A program made the position numbers and the translations under genes. A stretch of DNA of 64,000 nucleotides from positions 1-64,000 of the forward strand of contig JAEYAO010000113.1 in assembly GCA_023456105.1 (NCBI GenBank), in the 5' to 3' direction. This stretch comes from Pseudomonadota bacterium. Its GTDB lineage: Bacteria; Pseudomonadota; Alphaproteobacteria; Caulobacterales; Caulobacteraceae. The notes beneath the pieces are model-generated. The model saw only the letters and a list, made by a program, of their open reading frames with translations, was not told where the DNA came from and did not search any database. Below are positions 36,403 to 44,968 of the stretch, piece by piece (the first letter of the stretch is position 1; each line of letters begins with the position of its first letter).

Positions 36403-37437
36403 GTGACTTCCGACAACGACATTGTGGTGATCGGCGCGGGCGTCCTGGGTCTCTGCGCGGCGCTGGAGCTTCAACGGCGTGGTCGCACGGTGACGGTGAT
36501 CGATCCGGGCGGGGAGAACGCCTCTTCAGTCGCCGCCGGCATGATCGCGCCGGCCATGGAAGCGGCGATCGAGAAGCTCGACGCCGATCATGCGGCCCTG
36601 CTGCGGCGCGCCCGGAACATATGGCCGGAATTCGCCGAGGCGTTCGGCGTCACCCTGCTGGCGCCGGGCGCGGAATGGCGGGGGGGCGGGATCGACGAGG
36701 TCGAACGGCGCATGCAGGCGCTCGGCTTCGATGCGCAAAGAGACCGGGACGTGCTGACCGCCCCGCAGGAACTGCAGGTCGATCCCATCCAGGCCATGTC
36801 GGCCATGCGTGAAAGGCTGCGGATCGTCGCGGACGAGGTCGAGACGATGCGGCGGGAGGATAGACGGTGGGCCGTCGGCTGCAGGGGGCATGACGCGGCG
36901 GCGAAGGTCGTCGTGCTGGCCACTGGCGCGGAGCCGGCTCCCACGGGGACGCCCAGGGCCACCGCCCGCCTGATCGAAGCAATCCAGCCGATCCGGGGAC
37001 AGATCGGACGAATAGGGACGCGCCTTGTGGATCATGCCGTTCGCGGGCCCGGCGTCTATGTCGCGCCAGGGATGGAGGGCGCGGTGGTCGGGGCCACCAT
37101 GGACGCCGGGCGGCGGGACCTGGACCCCGACCTCGTCGACGGCGGACGGCTGATCACCGTCGCCTCCGACTTGTTGTGCTGCGACCTGAGCGATCAAGCT
37201 GTCGAATGGAAAGTCGGCGTGCGAGGGGCCAGTCCGGACGGTCTGCCGATCGTGGGTCGCGCGCCGGGCGCCGAGGACATGTGGCTCTCGCTGGCGCCTC
37301 GTCGCAACGGCTGGCTGCTGGGGCCTTTGGCGGGCCGGATCATCGCCGACGGCGTGAGCGGCACAGGCCTGGGCGGCGACGCCCGGCGGCTGGATCCCGG
37401 GCGCTTCGGCATCGAAGACCCTCGTTTCGCCGAGTGA
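36403..37437 (+). CDS. FAD-dependent oxidoreductase, ThiO/DAAO-like
   Basis: 344 residues from GTG 36403 (a second GTG at 36388 would add five residues). The FAD-binding loop is VVIGAGVLGLCAALELQRRG, with the ribose-binding Asp in TVIDPGGENASSVAAGMIAPA. The C-terminal part GASPDGLPIVGRAPG and RRNGWLLGPLAGRIIAD is typical of glycine/D-amino acid oxidases. It resembles ThiO, which makes iminoglycine for the thiazole of thiamine. No other thi gene is in the window, so another D-amino acid or amine is equally possible. Confidence 0.8.
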   Translation: MTSDNDIVVIGAGVLGLCAALELQRRGRTVTVIDPGGENASSVAAGMIAPAMEAAIEKLDADHAALLRRARNIWPEFAEAFGVTLLAPGAEWRGGGIDEVERRMQALGFDAQRDRDVLTAPQELQVDPIQAMSAMRERLRIVADEVETMRREDRRWAVGCRGHDAAAKVVVLATGAEPAPTGTPRATARLIEAIQPIRGQIGRIGTRLVDHAVRGPGVYVAPGMEGAVVGATMDAGRRDLDPDLVDGGRLITVASDLLCCDLSDQAVEWKVGVRGASPDGLPIVGRAPGAEDMWLSLAPRRNGWLLGPLAGRIIADGVSGTGLGGDARRLDPGRFGIEDPRFAE

Positions 37438-37445
37438 GGTGAATA

Positions 37446-37462
37446 TTAGCGTTTGGTTAACC
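37446..37462 (+). promoter_or_regulatory. Candidate CtrA-like box
   Basis: TTAG-N7-TTAACC at 37446-37462 matches the CtrA consensus TTAA-N7-TTAAC at all but one base. It lies just after GTG 37439 and 25 bases before ATG 37487, supporting the later start for the transglycosylase gene. Confidence 0.4.
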
Positions 37463-37486
37463 ACGTTCGTCGATGGTCAACGCGCT

Positions 37487-38284
37487 ATGGCTGTTGGTGC
37501 GATTCCAGGCGGAAACGGAGTGGAGGCGGCGATCCGACGCGCCTCGCGCGCAACCGGCGTGGACTTCGACTTCCTGATGAAGACGGCCCGGCGAGAGAGC
37601 GCCATGAACCCGGCCGCCAAGGCGCGCACGTCTTCGGCGGCGGGGCTGTTTCAGTTCATCGAGCAGACGTGGCTGGCGACGGTCAAGCAGCACGGGCCCA
37701 GCCATGGCTACGGCCAATACGCGGACCTGATCCACCGGGGCGGGGACGGGCGCTGGCGGGTGGAGGGGTCCGCGCGCAACGTGGTGCTGGATCTGCGCTT
37801 CGACGCCCAGGCGGCTTCCTCGATGGCGGCCGAACTGACGGCGTCCAACGCAGCCTATCTGCGTGGCCGCACGGGTCAGGAGCCAGGCGCCGGCGATCTG
37901 TACGCGGCCCACTTCCTGGGGCCCGCCGGCGCCGCCAAGCTGATGGAGGCCATGCAGACGCGGCCGGGCGCCAGTGCGGCGGCTCTGTTTCCCGATGCGG
38001 CATCCGCCAATCGTTCGATCTTCTATCGGGACGGCCGCTCGGCCACCGTGGCGGAGGTCCACGCCAATCTGCAGCGCTCCGCCGGCGGCGGCGCTCCCGC
38101 CGCGGGAACCGGGGCCACCGATGTTCCTGCGTCGAAACCATCGGATCCCGACATGATGCTGGCCGCCCGGCTTGAGCGGATACGACAGGACCAGGGTTTG
38201 CTGGCGCTTCTTCTGGGGCAGGATGGATCGAGCGGAGGCGGCTTTGGCCAGGCGTTCACGCCTCGCGCAGAGGATGCGGCGTAG
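37487..38284 (+). CDS. Lytic transglycosylase (SLT-fold), probably cell-envelope
   Basis: 265 residues from ATG 37487; a GTG at 37439 would add 16 residues but overlaps a CtrA-like box. The catalytic glutamate is Glu37 in TARRESAMNP, followed by SSAAGLFQFIEQTW, the typical SLT motif pair. The middle (YLRGRTGQEPGAGDLYAAHFLGPAGAAKLM) matches a group of alphaproteobacterial transglycosylase-domain proteins. The C-terminus is a flexible linker and a helix. There is no clear signal peptide, as in flagellar muramidase-like relatives, which may be secreted by another route. Cell-cycle timing is plausible given the promoter. Confidence 0.82.
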   Translation: MAVGAIPGGNGVEAAIRRASRATGVDFDFLMKTARRESAMNPAAKARTSSAAGLFQFIEQTWLATVKQHGPSHGYGQYADLIHRGGDGRWRVEGSARNVVLDLRFDAQAASSMAAELTASNAAYLRGRTGQEPGAGDLYAAHFLGPAGAAKLMEAMQTRPGASAAALFPDAASANRSIFYRDGRSATVAEVHANLQRSAGGGAPAAGTGATDVPASKPSDPDMMLAARLERIRQDQGLLALLLGQDGSSGGGFGQAFTPRAEDAA

Positions 38285-38298
38285 TCTTCAACGCATGG

Positions 38299-38313
38299 TA
38301 AACCGCGCGTTAA
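38299..38313 (+). promoter_or_regulatory. Candidate CtrA-like box upstream of the DUF2336 gene
   Basis: TAAA-N7-TTAA at 38299-38313 is one base off TTAA-N7-TTAA and lies 52 bases before ATG 38365. It is the second such site in less than 1 kb. Confidence 0.35.
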
Positions 38314-38364
38314 GCAACATGGGCGGATGATCGACCGACCATCCGATCCCGCTGCGAGCCCCCG

Positions 38365-39498
38365 ATGACCGCCTTTCGCGCCCGCCTGACCGATGTCGAC
38401 ATCCGCCGGCTGGTCAAGGCCGAGGACGAAGACGAGCGCGCCGAGGCCGCGCATAAGCTGTGCCGCAGCATGGAGCGGATTCCGCTCGATCCGACGGACC
38501 GGGCGGCGGCGCAGAAGATACTGCGTGTTCTGGCGCAGGACGCGGCTGAGCTCGTCAGGCGCGCCATGGCCGTGACGCTGAAGAGCTCGGACCTCATTCC
38601 CAACGACGTGGCGCGGAGGCTGGCGGCGGACGTCGACTCGATCGCCTTGCCGCTGATCGGCTTCTCGCCGGCCTTCGGCGACGACGACCTGATCGAGATC
38701 GTGCGGGCCGGCTCGGCCGCGCGTCAGACGGCGGTGGCCGCGCGTCCTCGCGTGTCGCGCGACGTGGCCGAGGTCCTGGCGGCCGAGGGCGCGGAGACCG
38801 CCGTGCGAACCTTGGCCGCGAACGACAACGCCGACCTGTCCGAGCGGTCGCTGGGCGTCATCGTCGATCGGTTCGGCGGCGCGCCGGAAGTCGTGGCCGC
38901 CGTGGCCTACCGCCAGGCGCTGCCGCTGGAGATCACCGAACGGCTGATCGCCTGCGCCAGCGATGCTGTGCGCGAACACCTGGTCACACGCCACGCCGTC
39001 ACGGCCGAGACGGCCATTCGCCTGTCGCAGTTCGCACGCGAGCGGGCGACCGTCGATCTGGTGGACCAAGCGGCGGCCAGCGCCGACATCGGCGCGTTCG
39101 TGACCCAATTGAACGCGCGGCGAGCGCTGACCGCTTCGCTGCTGCTGCGTGGGCTGGCGCGTGGTCAGATGACGCTGCTGGAGCATGGGCTGGCCGAACT
39201 GGCGAACACGCCGCACGCGCGCGCCTGGCAGATGGTGCACGACGCCGGACCGCTGGGGCTCAAGGCGATCTATGACCGCGCGGGACTGCCGCCGCGCCTG
39301 TTCCAGGCCTTCCGGGCCGGGGTGGACACCTGGCGCGCCTTGCAAGCCGAGGGCGTCGACACCAGTGGCGACGTATTCCGCAGCAGGATGCTGGAGCGAT
39401 TCCTGACGCAGCGGCCGACCACGTCTCGTGACGACCTGGCCTATCTGATGGAGCGGCTGGATGCGCCCGCCCGGCCGCAACATCGGGCCGCCGCCTGA
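38365..39498 (+). CDS. DUF2336 protein (alpha-helical repeat), first paralogue
   Basis: 377 residues from ATG 38365. It is an all-helical, alanine/leucine/arginine-rich protein resembling HEAT-like repeats: LVRRAMAVTLKSSDLIPNDVARRLAADV, FGDDDLIEIVRAGSAARQTAVAARPRVSRDVAEVL (shown in pieces), and TVDLVDQAAAS. DUF2336 proteins are typical of alphaproteobacteria and their function is unknown. A second, divergent DUF2336 gene lies 1.4 kb away (42051-40921), with an Hpt gene and nadK between them, which suggests a signalling context. No membrane segment. Confidence 0.85.
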   Translation: MTAFRARLTDVDIRRLVKAEDEDERAEAAHKLCRSMERIPLDPTDRAAAQKILRVLAQDAAELVRRAMAVTLKSSDLIPNDVARRLAADVDSIALPLIGFSPAFGDDDLIEIVRAGSAARQTAVAARPRVSRDVAEVLAAEGAETAVRTLAANDNADLSERSLGVIVDRFGGAPEVVAAVAYRQALPLEITERLIACASDAVREHLVTRHAVTAETAIRLSQFARERATVDLVDQAAASADIGAFVTQLNARRALTASLLLRGLARGQMTLLEHGLAELANTPHARAWQMVHDAGPLGLKAIYDRAGLPPRLFQAFRAGVDTWRALQAEGVDTSGDVFRSRMLERFLTQRPTTSRDDLAYLMERLDAPARPQHRAAA

Positions 39499-39555
39499 TC
39501 GGGAATTCAGAAATAACGGCCTGCGGTGCGGCGGGCCTGTCCGGGTTTGAAAGCT

Positions 39556-40029
39556 TTACGCCAGGTGCTCGGCGACACGCGCTTCGAGCGTCTCCGCCAG
39601 CGCCCTGCCGGTCGGATGGTCGTCGGTCTTGATGCCGTCGCGCACCACCGCTCGAATCGCATCGACGTGGGCGTCGATGATGATCAGGGGAGCGTCCATG
39701 CGACGCGCGGGGTCGTCGAGCATCCGACACAGCGATCCAGCGACTCGCGTCACCAGCGGATACTCATAGGTGGTGCCGAGCCCTTTAAGGTCATGGGCGC
39801 GAAAGTAGAGAGCCTCGGCCGTCTCGGGCGTATAGCCGAGGCTGCGGATGTCGGCCTGCGCCTTGTCCAGCTTGGCGATCTCGTCCTGCAGCCACTGGGC
39901 GAACTGGGCGGACATGGCCTTCAGCGCTTCTTCGGCCTTGGCGATGGCGTCGGCGTTGATGCCGAAGCCGCCGCCGACCTTGGCGCGCAGGGTGTTGGGC
40001 GGCCTGATGACCTGGGCCGGATTGCTCAT
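39556..40029 (-). CDS. Hpt (histidine phosphotransfer) domain protein
   Basis: 157 residues from ATG 40029; a longer upstream frame would overlap unrelated sequence. The Hpt motif YFRAHDLKGLGTTYEYP gives phosphorylatable His79, in a four-helix-bundle-like C-terminal half. The N-terminus has an amphipathic region (AEEALKAMSAQFAQWLQDEI). It is a free-standing phosphorelay intermediate, receiving phosphate from a hybrid kinase and passing it to a response regulator. No partner kinase is adjacent; the only hybrid kinase in the window is 23 kb away at 14747-16813. Neighbouring DUF2336 genes may share the pathway. Confidence 0.85.
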   Translation of the reverse strand: MSNPAQVIRPPNTLRAKVGGGFGINADAIAKAEEALKAMSAQFAQWLQDEIAKLDKAQADIRSLGYTPETAEALYFRAHDLKGLGTTYEYPLVTRVAGSLCRMLDDPARRMDAPLIIIDAHVDAIRAVVRDGIKTDDHPTGRALAETLEARVAEHLA

Positions 40030-40090
40030 GGACGACTTCCCAGACGATTTCCGCCGAGCATGCCGCCGCGGCCTTAACATAGGGTGACCG

Positions 40091-40888
40091 CTATCCGGCG
40101 AACTGCTCCGCCAGCACCCGCTCGTCAAAAGAGCGGCCTGCGTCGAACAGCATGGTCAGCTGCAGGTCTCGGCGCTCGAACACGTCCACGCGGGCGACCC
40201 TTCGCACCTCGAACCCGTCCGCTGTGGCGCTGACCGGCCGCTTGTCCGACTCCAGCACCTCGAACCGCACTCGGGCGCCGTGGGACAGAAGCGCGCCGCG
40301 CCAGCGACGCGGCCGAAAGGCGCTGATGGGCGTCAGCGCCAGGATGCGTGCATCCAAAGGGATGATCGGCCCATGGGCGGACAGGTTGTAGGCGGTGGAC
40401 CCGGCCGGCGTGGCGACCAGGCAGCCGTCGCAGATCAGTTCCTCAAGGCGCACCTTGCCGTCGATGCTGATCCGCAGCTTGGCGCTTTGGCGTGTCTGGC
40501 GCAGCAGCGAGACCTCGTTCAGGGCAAGGCCGGTCTGCACCGCTCCTGTTTCGCTCCAGGCGTCCATCTGCAACGGATGGATCACCGTCCGTTCGGCCTG
40601 GGCGATCCGCTCCAGAAGACCATCTTCGGCGTAGTCGTTCATCAGAAAACCGACCGATCCTCGGTTCATGCCGAACACCGGGGTGCCGCGCCGGAGATTG
40701 GCGTGGAGTGTCTCCAGCATCTGACCGTCGCCTCCCAGGGAGACGATGACGTCGGCTTCGTCCTCGGTGACGCCGCCATAACGTGCGGACAGCTCACGCC
40801 GGGCCGACTGCGCCTCTGGCCGGTCGCTGGCGACGAAAGCCAGGCGCGGACTTGCGCCTTCCGGACGTGGATCAAGGTCAGTGGTCAC
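40091..40888 (-). CDS. nadK: NAD kinase
   Basis: 265 residues from GTG 40888; a TTG at 40900 would add four residues. The diacylglycerol kinase-like core has VSLGGDGQMLETLH with the GGDG motif, NRGSVGFLMN, ALNEVSLLRQ (NE motif), and DGCLVATPAGSTAYNLSAHGPI, the conserved nicotinamide-ribose binding loop. It makes NADP from NAD and ATP. It lies between the Hpt and DUF2336 genes on the same strand, probably co-transcribed with Hpt. Confidence 0.93.
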   Translation of the reverse strand: MTTDLDPRPEGASPRLAFVASDRPEAQSARRELSARYGGVTEDEADVIVSLGGDGQMLETLHANLRRGTPVFGMNRGSVGFLMNDYAEDGLLERIAQAERTVIHPLQMDAWSETGAVQTGLALNEVSLLRQTRQSAKLRISIDGKVRLEELICDGCLVATPAGSTAYNLSAHGPIIPLDARILALTPISAFRPRRWRGALLSHGARVRFEVLESDKRPVSATADGFEVRRVARVDVFERRDLQLTMLFDAGRSFDERVLAEQFAG

Positions 40889-40920
40889 GGCCGCAGGCAA
40901 GCCTCAGCACGGCCCATGAG

Positions 40921-42051
40921 TCAAACCGCAGAGCCGTTAGGCGTCGCGGCCAGTTTTCGAAACAGCTGGGCGGCGCCTTCCCGCGTGACGACGGGCGGCC
41001 GCCATTCCGCAGGACCGCCCGGCAGGCCGCCGCACAGCCTGCGCACCTCAAGCAGCATGGGGGAGAACACCGCCTTGTCGACGCCGGCGGCGGTGCAGGC
41101 GAGAAACAGCGTCTCCGGGCCCGGCGCGCGCAAGGCCGCCTGGATCTGGCTGAAGGGAAACCCCGTCAGCGCGGCCAGCACGTGTTCGAACAGGCTGAGG
41201 CGATCCTCCCGCAGGGCTCGCACCAATAGACCCGCACGGAGTTGACCGCCGGCCTGCAGCTTCATGACCAGGCGACGGTCAGCCTCGGCGTCGGCGGCTG
41301 AGTTGGTCCCCTCCAGGAAAAGCGGCCCGCTGCGGCCGCGCGCCTGTTCGACGGCACGATCGATGGCGGGAGCCAGCCGCGCATCCTCGATCTTGAAGCG
41401 GTCGTTGATCGCCTCACGCAGCGCCTGACCCACCCATTCGTAGAGTTGCGCCGCCAGGGCTTCGGTCAGGCGTGGATGACGAGACAAGGGCGAGCGCAGC
41501 CCCGCGATCCGGCGAGAATGCTCCACCAGCCGACGCATCGCCTCGTCGTTGAGGCGCGCTGACGTGTTGCCGGCGAGCGCCGTCAGCGGCGCCGGTTCCG
41601 CCTGGTCGATGATTGCGTCGGCGACGACCGGGGAAAGGCGCGGGCGCCGCGCCACCTCGATCTGGTGCTCAAGCGTGGCCTCGACCAGGATGCGCAGGAG
41701 GTCGGCATCGGCCAGCAAGGGGCTGGCGGCGATAACCGGACGCGCGATTTCGATGTCGTCGAGGGCGAGGATGTGGATCAGCGCAGGCGGCGCCCAGTCG
41801 GCGTCCGCCAGGGCCTGCGACAGGGTGATCCGGATGTCCCGTTCAGCCTGCCTCGCCAAGGTCATGAAGATGTCGCCCAGAACAGGCGAAGCGCAGATGT
41901 CCGGCTGCGTTCTGCACAGCGTCAGCACCCCGTCCAGCAGTCGCCGCCGGTCTTCCGGCAAGCGGCTGTGCGCCAGTTCCACCAGCTCGGACAGCGAAAG
42001 CGCGTCTGATCCGGCGTGCCCGGACTGATCTTGCATGACGACGCTGGACAC
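40921..42051 (-). CDS. DUF2336 protein, second paralogue
   Basis: 376 residues from GTG 42051 (ATG 42036 also possible). It has the same helical architecture as the protein at 38365: LSELVELAHSRLPEDRRRLLDGV, DIRITLSQALADADWAPPALIHILALDDIEIARPVI (in pieces) and LLRILVEATLEHQIEVARRPRLSP. The C-terminal half (LVMKLQAGGQLRAGLLVRALREDRLSLFEHVL) is the clearest shared block. Function unknown. It is first in a minus-strand group with nadK and the Hpt gene. A 16-bp palindrome (42107-42122) lies 56 bases upstream, between it and the divergent aldolase gene. Confidence 0.85.
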   Translation of the reverse strand: MSSVVMQDQSGHAGSDALSLSELVELAHSRLPEDRRRLLDGVLTLCRTQPDICASPVLGDIFMTLARQAERDIRITLSQALADADWAPPALIHILALDDIEIARPVIAASPLLADADLLRILVEATLEHQIEVARRPRLSPVVADAIIDQAEPAPLTALAGNTSARLNDEAMRRLVEHSRRIAGLRSPLSRHPRLTEALAAQLYEWVGQALREAINDRFKIEDARLAPAIDRAVEQARGRSGPLFLEGTNSAADAEADRRLVMKLQAGGQLRAGLLVRALREDRLSLFEHVLAALTGFPFSQIQAALRAPGPETLFLACTAAGVDKAVFSPMLLEVRRLCGGLPGGPAEWRPPVVTREGAAQLFRKLAATPNGSAV

Positions 42052-42106
42052 GGCGCTTCTCCGAATCCTCGTTGATCCGCGATGCCAGCTTGCGCGGCGA
42101 ACCTTC

Positions 42107-42122
42107 GCTTAGCAACCTAAGC
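42107..42122. promoter_or_regulatory. 16-bp palindrome in a divergent promoter region
   Basis: GCTTAG-CAAC-CTAAGC is a perfect inverted repeat with 6-bp arms, located between the divergent DUF2336 and aldolase genes. TTGACG follows at 42124-42129 and could be a -35 for the aldolase gene. A regulator binding here could affect both directions. Confidence 0.4.
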
Positions 42123-42178
42123 TTGACGCCGGGCGTGCGGCGTTCGACGCTGCCGAAGGCTGCAAGGGGGAAGAGGGC

Positions 42179-42943
42179 ATGGCGGACGAAGCAACCGGCG
42201 GAGTTCAAGCCCGGGTTTCAGCGGAGGAGTGGCGCGCACGCGTGGACCTCGCCGCGCTCTACCGTCTGGTGGCGCTGCACGGGTGGGACGACATGATCTT
42301 CACCCACATCTCCGCGCGCGTGCCCGGGCCCGAGCACCACTTCCTGATCAATCCGTACGGCTGGTATTTCGAGGAGATGACGGCCTCTGCGCTGGTCAAG
42401 GTCGATCTGGATGGAAACATCGTCGATCAGACAGACAGCTTCATCAATCCGGCGGGGTTCACGATCCACTCCGCGGTGCATGCGGCGCGTGAGGACGCCC
42501 GGTTCGTGATGCACCTGCACACGGTCGCCGGCGTCGGGGTCGCCGCCCAGAAGGAAGGGCTTCTGCCGCTCGGCCAGAACGCCTGCCTGCTTCAGCATCA
42601 GGTGGCCTACCACGGCTACGAGGGTCTGGCGCTGAACCATGAGGAGCGAGAGCGTCTGGTGGCGGACCTGGGCGACAAGCCGCTGATGCTGCTGCGCAAT
42701 CACGGGACGCTGGCGGTGGGGGAGACCGCGGCGCAGGCCTGGGTCGGGATGTTCTTTCTGGAGCGGGCCTGCGCACAGCAGATCGCGGCTCTCTCCGCCG
42801 GCCCCGAAGGGGTGCTGACGGCGCCGGACGCGGCCCAGGCCGAAACAAGGGAGCAGGGGCGCGGCATCGGCTTCATCTCGGCGCTGGCCTGGCCGGGCGC
42901 GCTGCGGATGCTGGATCGCAGGTCGCCGGGCTACGACGCATGA
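42179..42943 (+). CDS. Class II aldolase/adducin-family protein
   Basis: 254 residues from ATG 42179 with AAGGGGG upstream. The zinc site is His112 and His114 (FVMHLHTVAG) with His175 (LLRNHGTL), and INPAGFTIHSAVHAA is the typical substrate-side helix. Family members cleave fucose- or rhamnulose-1-phosphate, or act as dehydratases in methionine salvage; this one belongs to the broad adducin-like branch without assigned substrate. It is followed, with a 4-base overlap, by an outer-membrane-like protein gene. Confidence 0.88.
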   Translation: MADEATGGVQARVSAEEWRARVDLAALYRLVALHGWDDMIFTHISARVPGPEHHFLINPYGWYFEEMTASALVKVDLDGNIVDQTDSFINPAGFTIHSAVHAAREDARFVMHLHTVAGVGVAAQKEGLLPLGQNACLLQHQVAYHGYEGLALNHEERERLVADLGDKPLMLLRNHGTLAVGETAAQAWVGMFFLERACAQQIAALSAGPEGVLTAPDAAQAETREQGRGIGFISALAWPGALRMLDRRSPGYDA

Positions 42944-43719
42944 AGGCGGCGACATGGGTGGTTGTGGCGGCGGGGGCGAGCCTTGCCGCCACACCCGCGC
43001 TGGCGGGCGCCTGGGTGCAGCCCAAGGGGCGGGCGCAGGTGATCGTCAAGGCCGAGGCGATGGAGGCCGACTCCGGCTTTGATCCAGCCGGCGACGAGCG
43101 GCCGTTGCCGGCGCCGCAGCAGGACGACGCCTTGAGCGTGTTCGCCGAATACGGCCTGACCGACCGACTGACGCTGCAGCTCAAGGGCGAGTGGCAGTCG
43201 GGCGAGGACGCCTTTGTCGATTATGATGGGCGCGGACCAATCGAGATCGGCGTGACCTGGCAGGCATGGCGCGACGATCGCACGGCCGTCAGCCTCTATG
43301 GCGGCTTCGCCGAAGCGGGCGATGGGCGCAACGCGGCCTATGCGCCTCCCGGCGTCGGCGAGCGCGACTGGGAGGCGCGGGCGTCGATCGGTCGGTCTTT
43401 CGGGGAGGGCGGCCGTGCCCGCTTCGGCTTTGACCGGAGCTTTGTGGAACTGCAGGCGGCCCGGCGCATCCGAGACGGCCTGCCGGACGAGACGCGGGTC
43501 GACTTCACCGCCGGCGCGCACGTCGGAGAGCGCTGGCTGGTGCTGGCGCAGGCCTACGGCGGCGCGGCGGACGGCGGATCGCGCTGGCTGTCGGCGGAGA
43601 CCTCCGTTGTGCGGCATCTGGGGACCTGGAGCGTCCAGGCCGGCTGGCGGCAGACGGTCGCCGGACGCGAGACGCCGATCTCTCGGGGCCCCGTTCTGGC
43701 GATCTGGAAAAGGTTCTGA
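42940..43719 (+). CDS. Putative outer membrane beta-barrel protein, unknown function
   Basis: 259 residues, ATG overlapping the aldolase stop. There is a signal peptide of about 22 residues (AATPALA-GAW). The mature protein alternates polar and hydrophobic residues in strands (LTLQLKGEWQSG, AVSLYGGFAEAG, ARFGFDRSFVELQAARRI, WLVLAQAYGGAADG) and ends in ...AIWKRF with terminal Phe, the outer membrane signature. About 12 strands seem possible. I do not recognise a named family. The barrel call is from pattern only. Confidence 0.7.
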   Translation: MKAATWVVVAAGASLAATPALAGAWVQPKGRAQVIVKAEAMEADSGFDPAGDERPLPAPQQDDALSVFAEYGLTDRLTLQLKGEWQSGEDAFVDYDGRGPIEIGVTWQAWRDDRTAVSLYGGFAEAGDGRNAAYAPPGVGERDWEARASIGRSFGEGGRARFGFDRSFVELQAARRIRDGLPDETRVDFTAGAHVGERWLVLAQAYGGAADGGSRWLSAETSVVRHLGTWSVQAGWRQTVAGRETPISRGPVLAIWKRF

Positions 43720-43790
43720 GCGGCGCGACGGAAACGAAGGGGCCCTGCGTTACAGACACTTAATGTTGCGCCGGCGCCCTGAACGGGTAA

Positions 43791-43811
43791 GTCGGTCGCG
43801 CCCTGACCGAC
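43791..43811 (+). promoter_or_regulatory. Inverted repeat ahead of the RND efflux operon
   Basis: GTCGGTC-N7-GACCGAC (43791-43797 and 43805-43811) is a perfect 7-bp-arm palindrome 15 bases before the GTG of the adaptor gene. It could be an operator for a TetR-type repressor or a hairpin in the leader. No dedicated regulator gene is adjacent. Confidence 0.4.
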
Positions 43812-43825
43812 GCGAGACCGCCAGC

Positions 43826-44968
43826 GTGATCAAACGCCACTTCTTTCTTATCGCCGCCGCCTGTGTTCTGGTCGCCATGGTCGTCGCCGCCGTCGTCAAG
43901 ATCGGCTTTGGAGGCGATGGGGAAGGCGGAGCCGCAGGACCTGGCGGCGCGTCCGGCGGCGCCGGGCGGGGGCAACAGGTTTCCGAAGCGGTGGTCGCGC
44001 CGCGCCAGTTCTCCGATCAAATCCGGGTGCTGGGGGTGGCGAGGGGCCTGCGGTCCGTTAACATCACCTCTTCCACCACGGAACTGATCACCCGGGTCCT
44101 GTTCACCGATGGTCAGCGCGTGGCCGCCGGCGCACCGCTGGTGGAGCTGCAGGCGCGCGAGGAGGACGCCGCCATCATTCAGGCGCGCGCGGCCGTCGCC
44201 CAGGCGCGGCGCGAGTATGAACGCTATCAGACCCTGGCCGAGCGAGGCATCGCCGCCCGGGTGACGGCCGAGGATGCGGAGACGGCGCTGGAGACCGCGC
44301 AGGCGGAGCTGTCGGCGGCGCAGGCGCGGCGCGGCGATCGCCTTATACGCGCGCCCTTCGCCGGCACTCTGGGGCTCAGCACCGTCACCGCCGGCACCTT
44401 GATCAATCCCGGCGCGGTGATCGCGACGCTGGACGACACCTCTTCTGTGCGCGTCGATTTCCCGCTGCCTGAGCGCTACCTCAGCCAGTTGAGACCCGGC
44501 GCGGTGATCACGGCGACGGCCGACGCATACGGCGACGAGACGTTCCAGGGCCGGATCGCCCTGATCGACACGCGCGTGAACGAGACCACGCGCGCCGCCA
44601 CCGCGCGCGCCGAATTCGCGAATCCCGGCGGGCGCATCCGCCCCGGCATGCTGATGCGCGTCGCCGTCCAGCAGGGGCGGCGGCAGGCGCCGGCCGCGCC
44701 GGAGGCCGCGGTCCAGTATCAAGGCGAAGGCGCCTTCGTGTACCGCGTCGCACGCGGCGAGAACGGCTCGACCGCCCAGCGGGTCGAGGTTCAGACGGGC
44801 GCGGTCGAGAACGGCTTCGTCGAAATCATCTCCGGCCTTGAAGCCGGGGACCGGATCGTCGGCTCGGGCCTCAACCGCATCCAGCCCGGCGCGCCGGTGA
44901 CGACGGCTTCAGGCCGTGGGCAGGGTGGAGCCCAGCTTGCACCGCAAGGCGGAGCCGCCGCGCAATGA
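43826..44968 (+). CDS. RND efflux periplasmic adaptor (membrane fusion protein)
   Basis: 380 residues from GTG 43826; one N-terminal membrane anchor (about 6-26) rather than a lipobox. A glycine-rich spacer precedes the barrel-sandwich/lipoyl halves: VLFTDGQRVAAGAPLVELQ and RLIRAPFAGTLGLSTVTAGTLI. These flank a coiled-coil hairpin (QARREYERYQTLAERG...AEDAETALETAQAELSAAQ). Beta-barrel and membrane-proximal domains follow. It links the inner-membrane pump encoded next (ATGA overlap) to an outer-membrane channel that is not in this window. Substrate unknown. Confidence 0.93.
   Translation: MIKRHFFLIAAACVLVAMVVAAVVKIGFGGDGEGGAAGPGGASGGAGRGQQVSEAVVAPRQFSDQIRVLGVARGLRSVNITSSTTELITRVLFTDGQRVAAGAPLVELQAREEDAAIIQARAAVAQARREYERYQTLAERGIAARVTAEDAETALETAQAELSAAQARRGDRLIRAPFAGTLGLSTVTAGTLINPGAVIATLDDTSSVRVDFPLPERYLSQLRPGAVITATADAYGDETFQGRIALIDTRVNETTRAATARAEFANPGGRIRPGMLMRVAVQQGRRQAPAAPEAAVQYQGEGAFVYRVARGENGSTAQRVEVQTGAVENGFVEIISGLEAGDRIVGSGLNRIQPGAPVTTASGRGQGGAQLAPQGGAAAQ

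Noticed and set aside
40064..40080. CtrA site upstream of the Hpt gene
   Set aside because: Only one TTAA half-site is present, with no partner at 7 bases.
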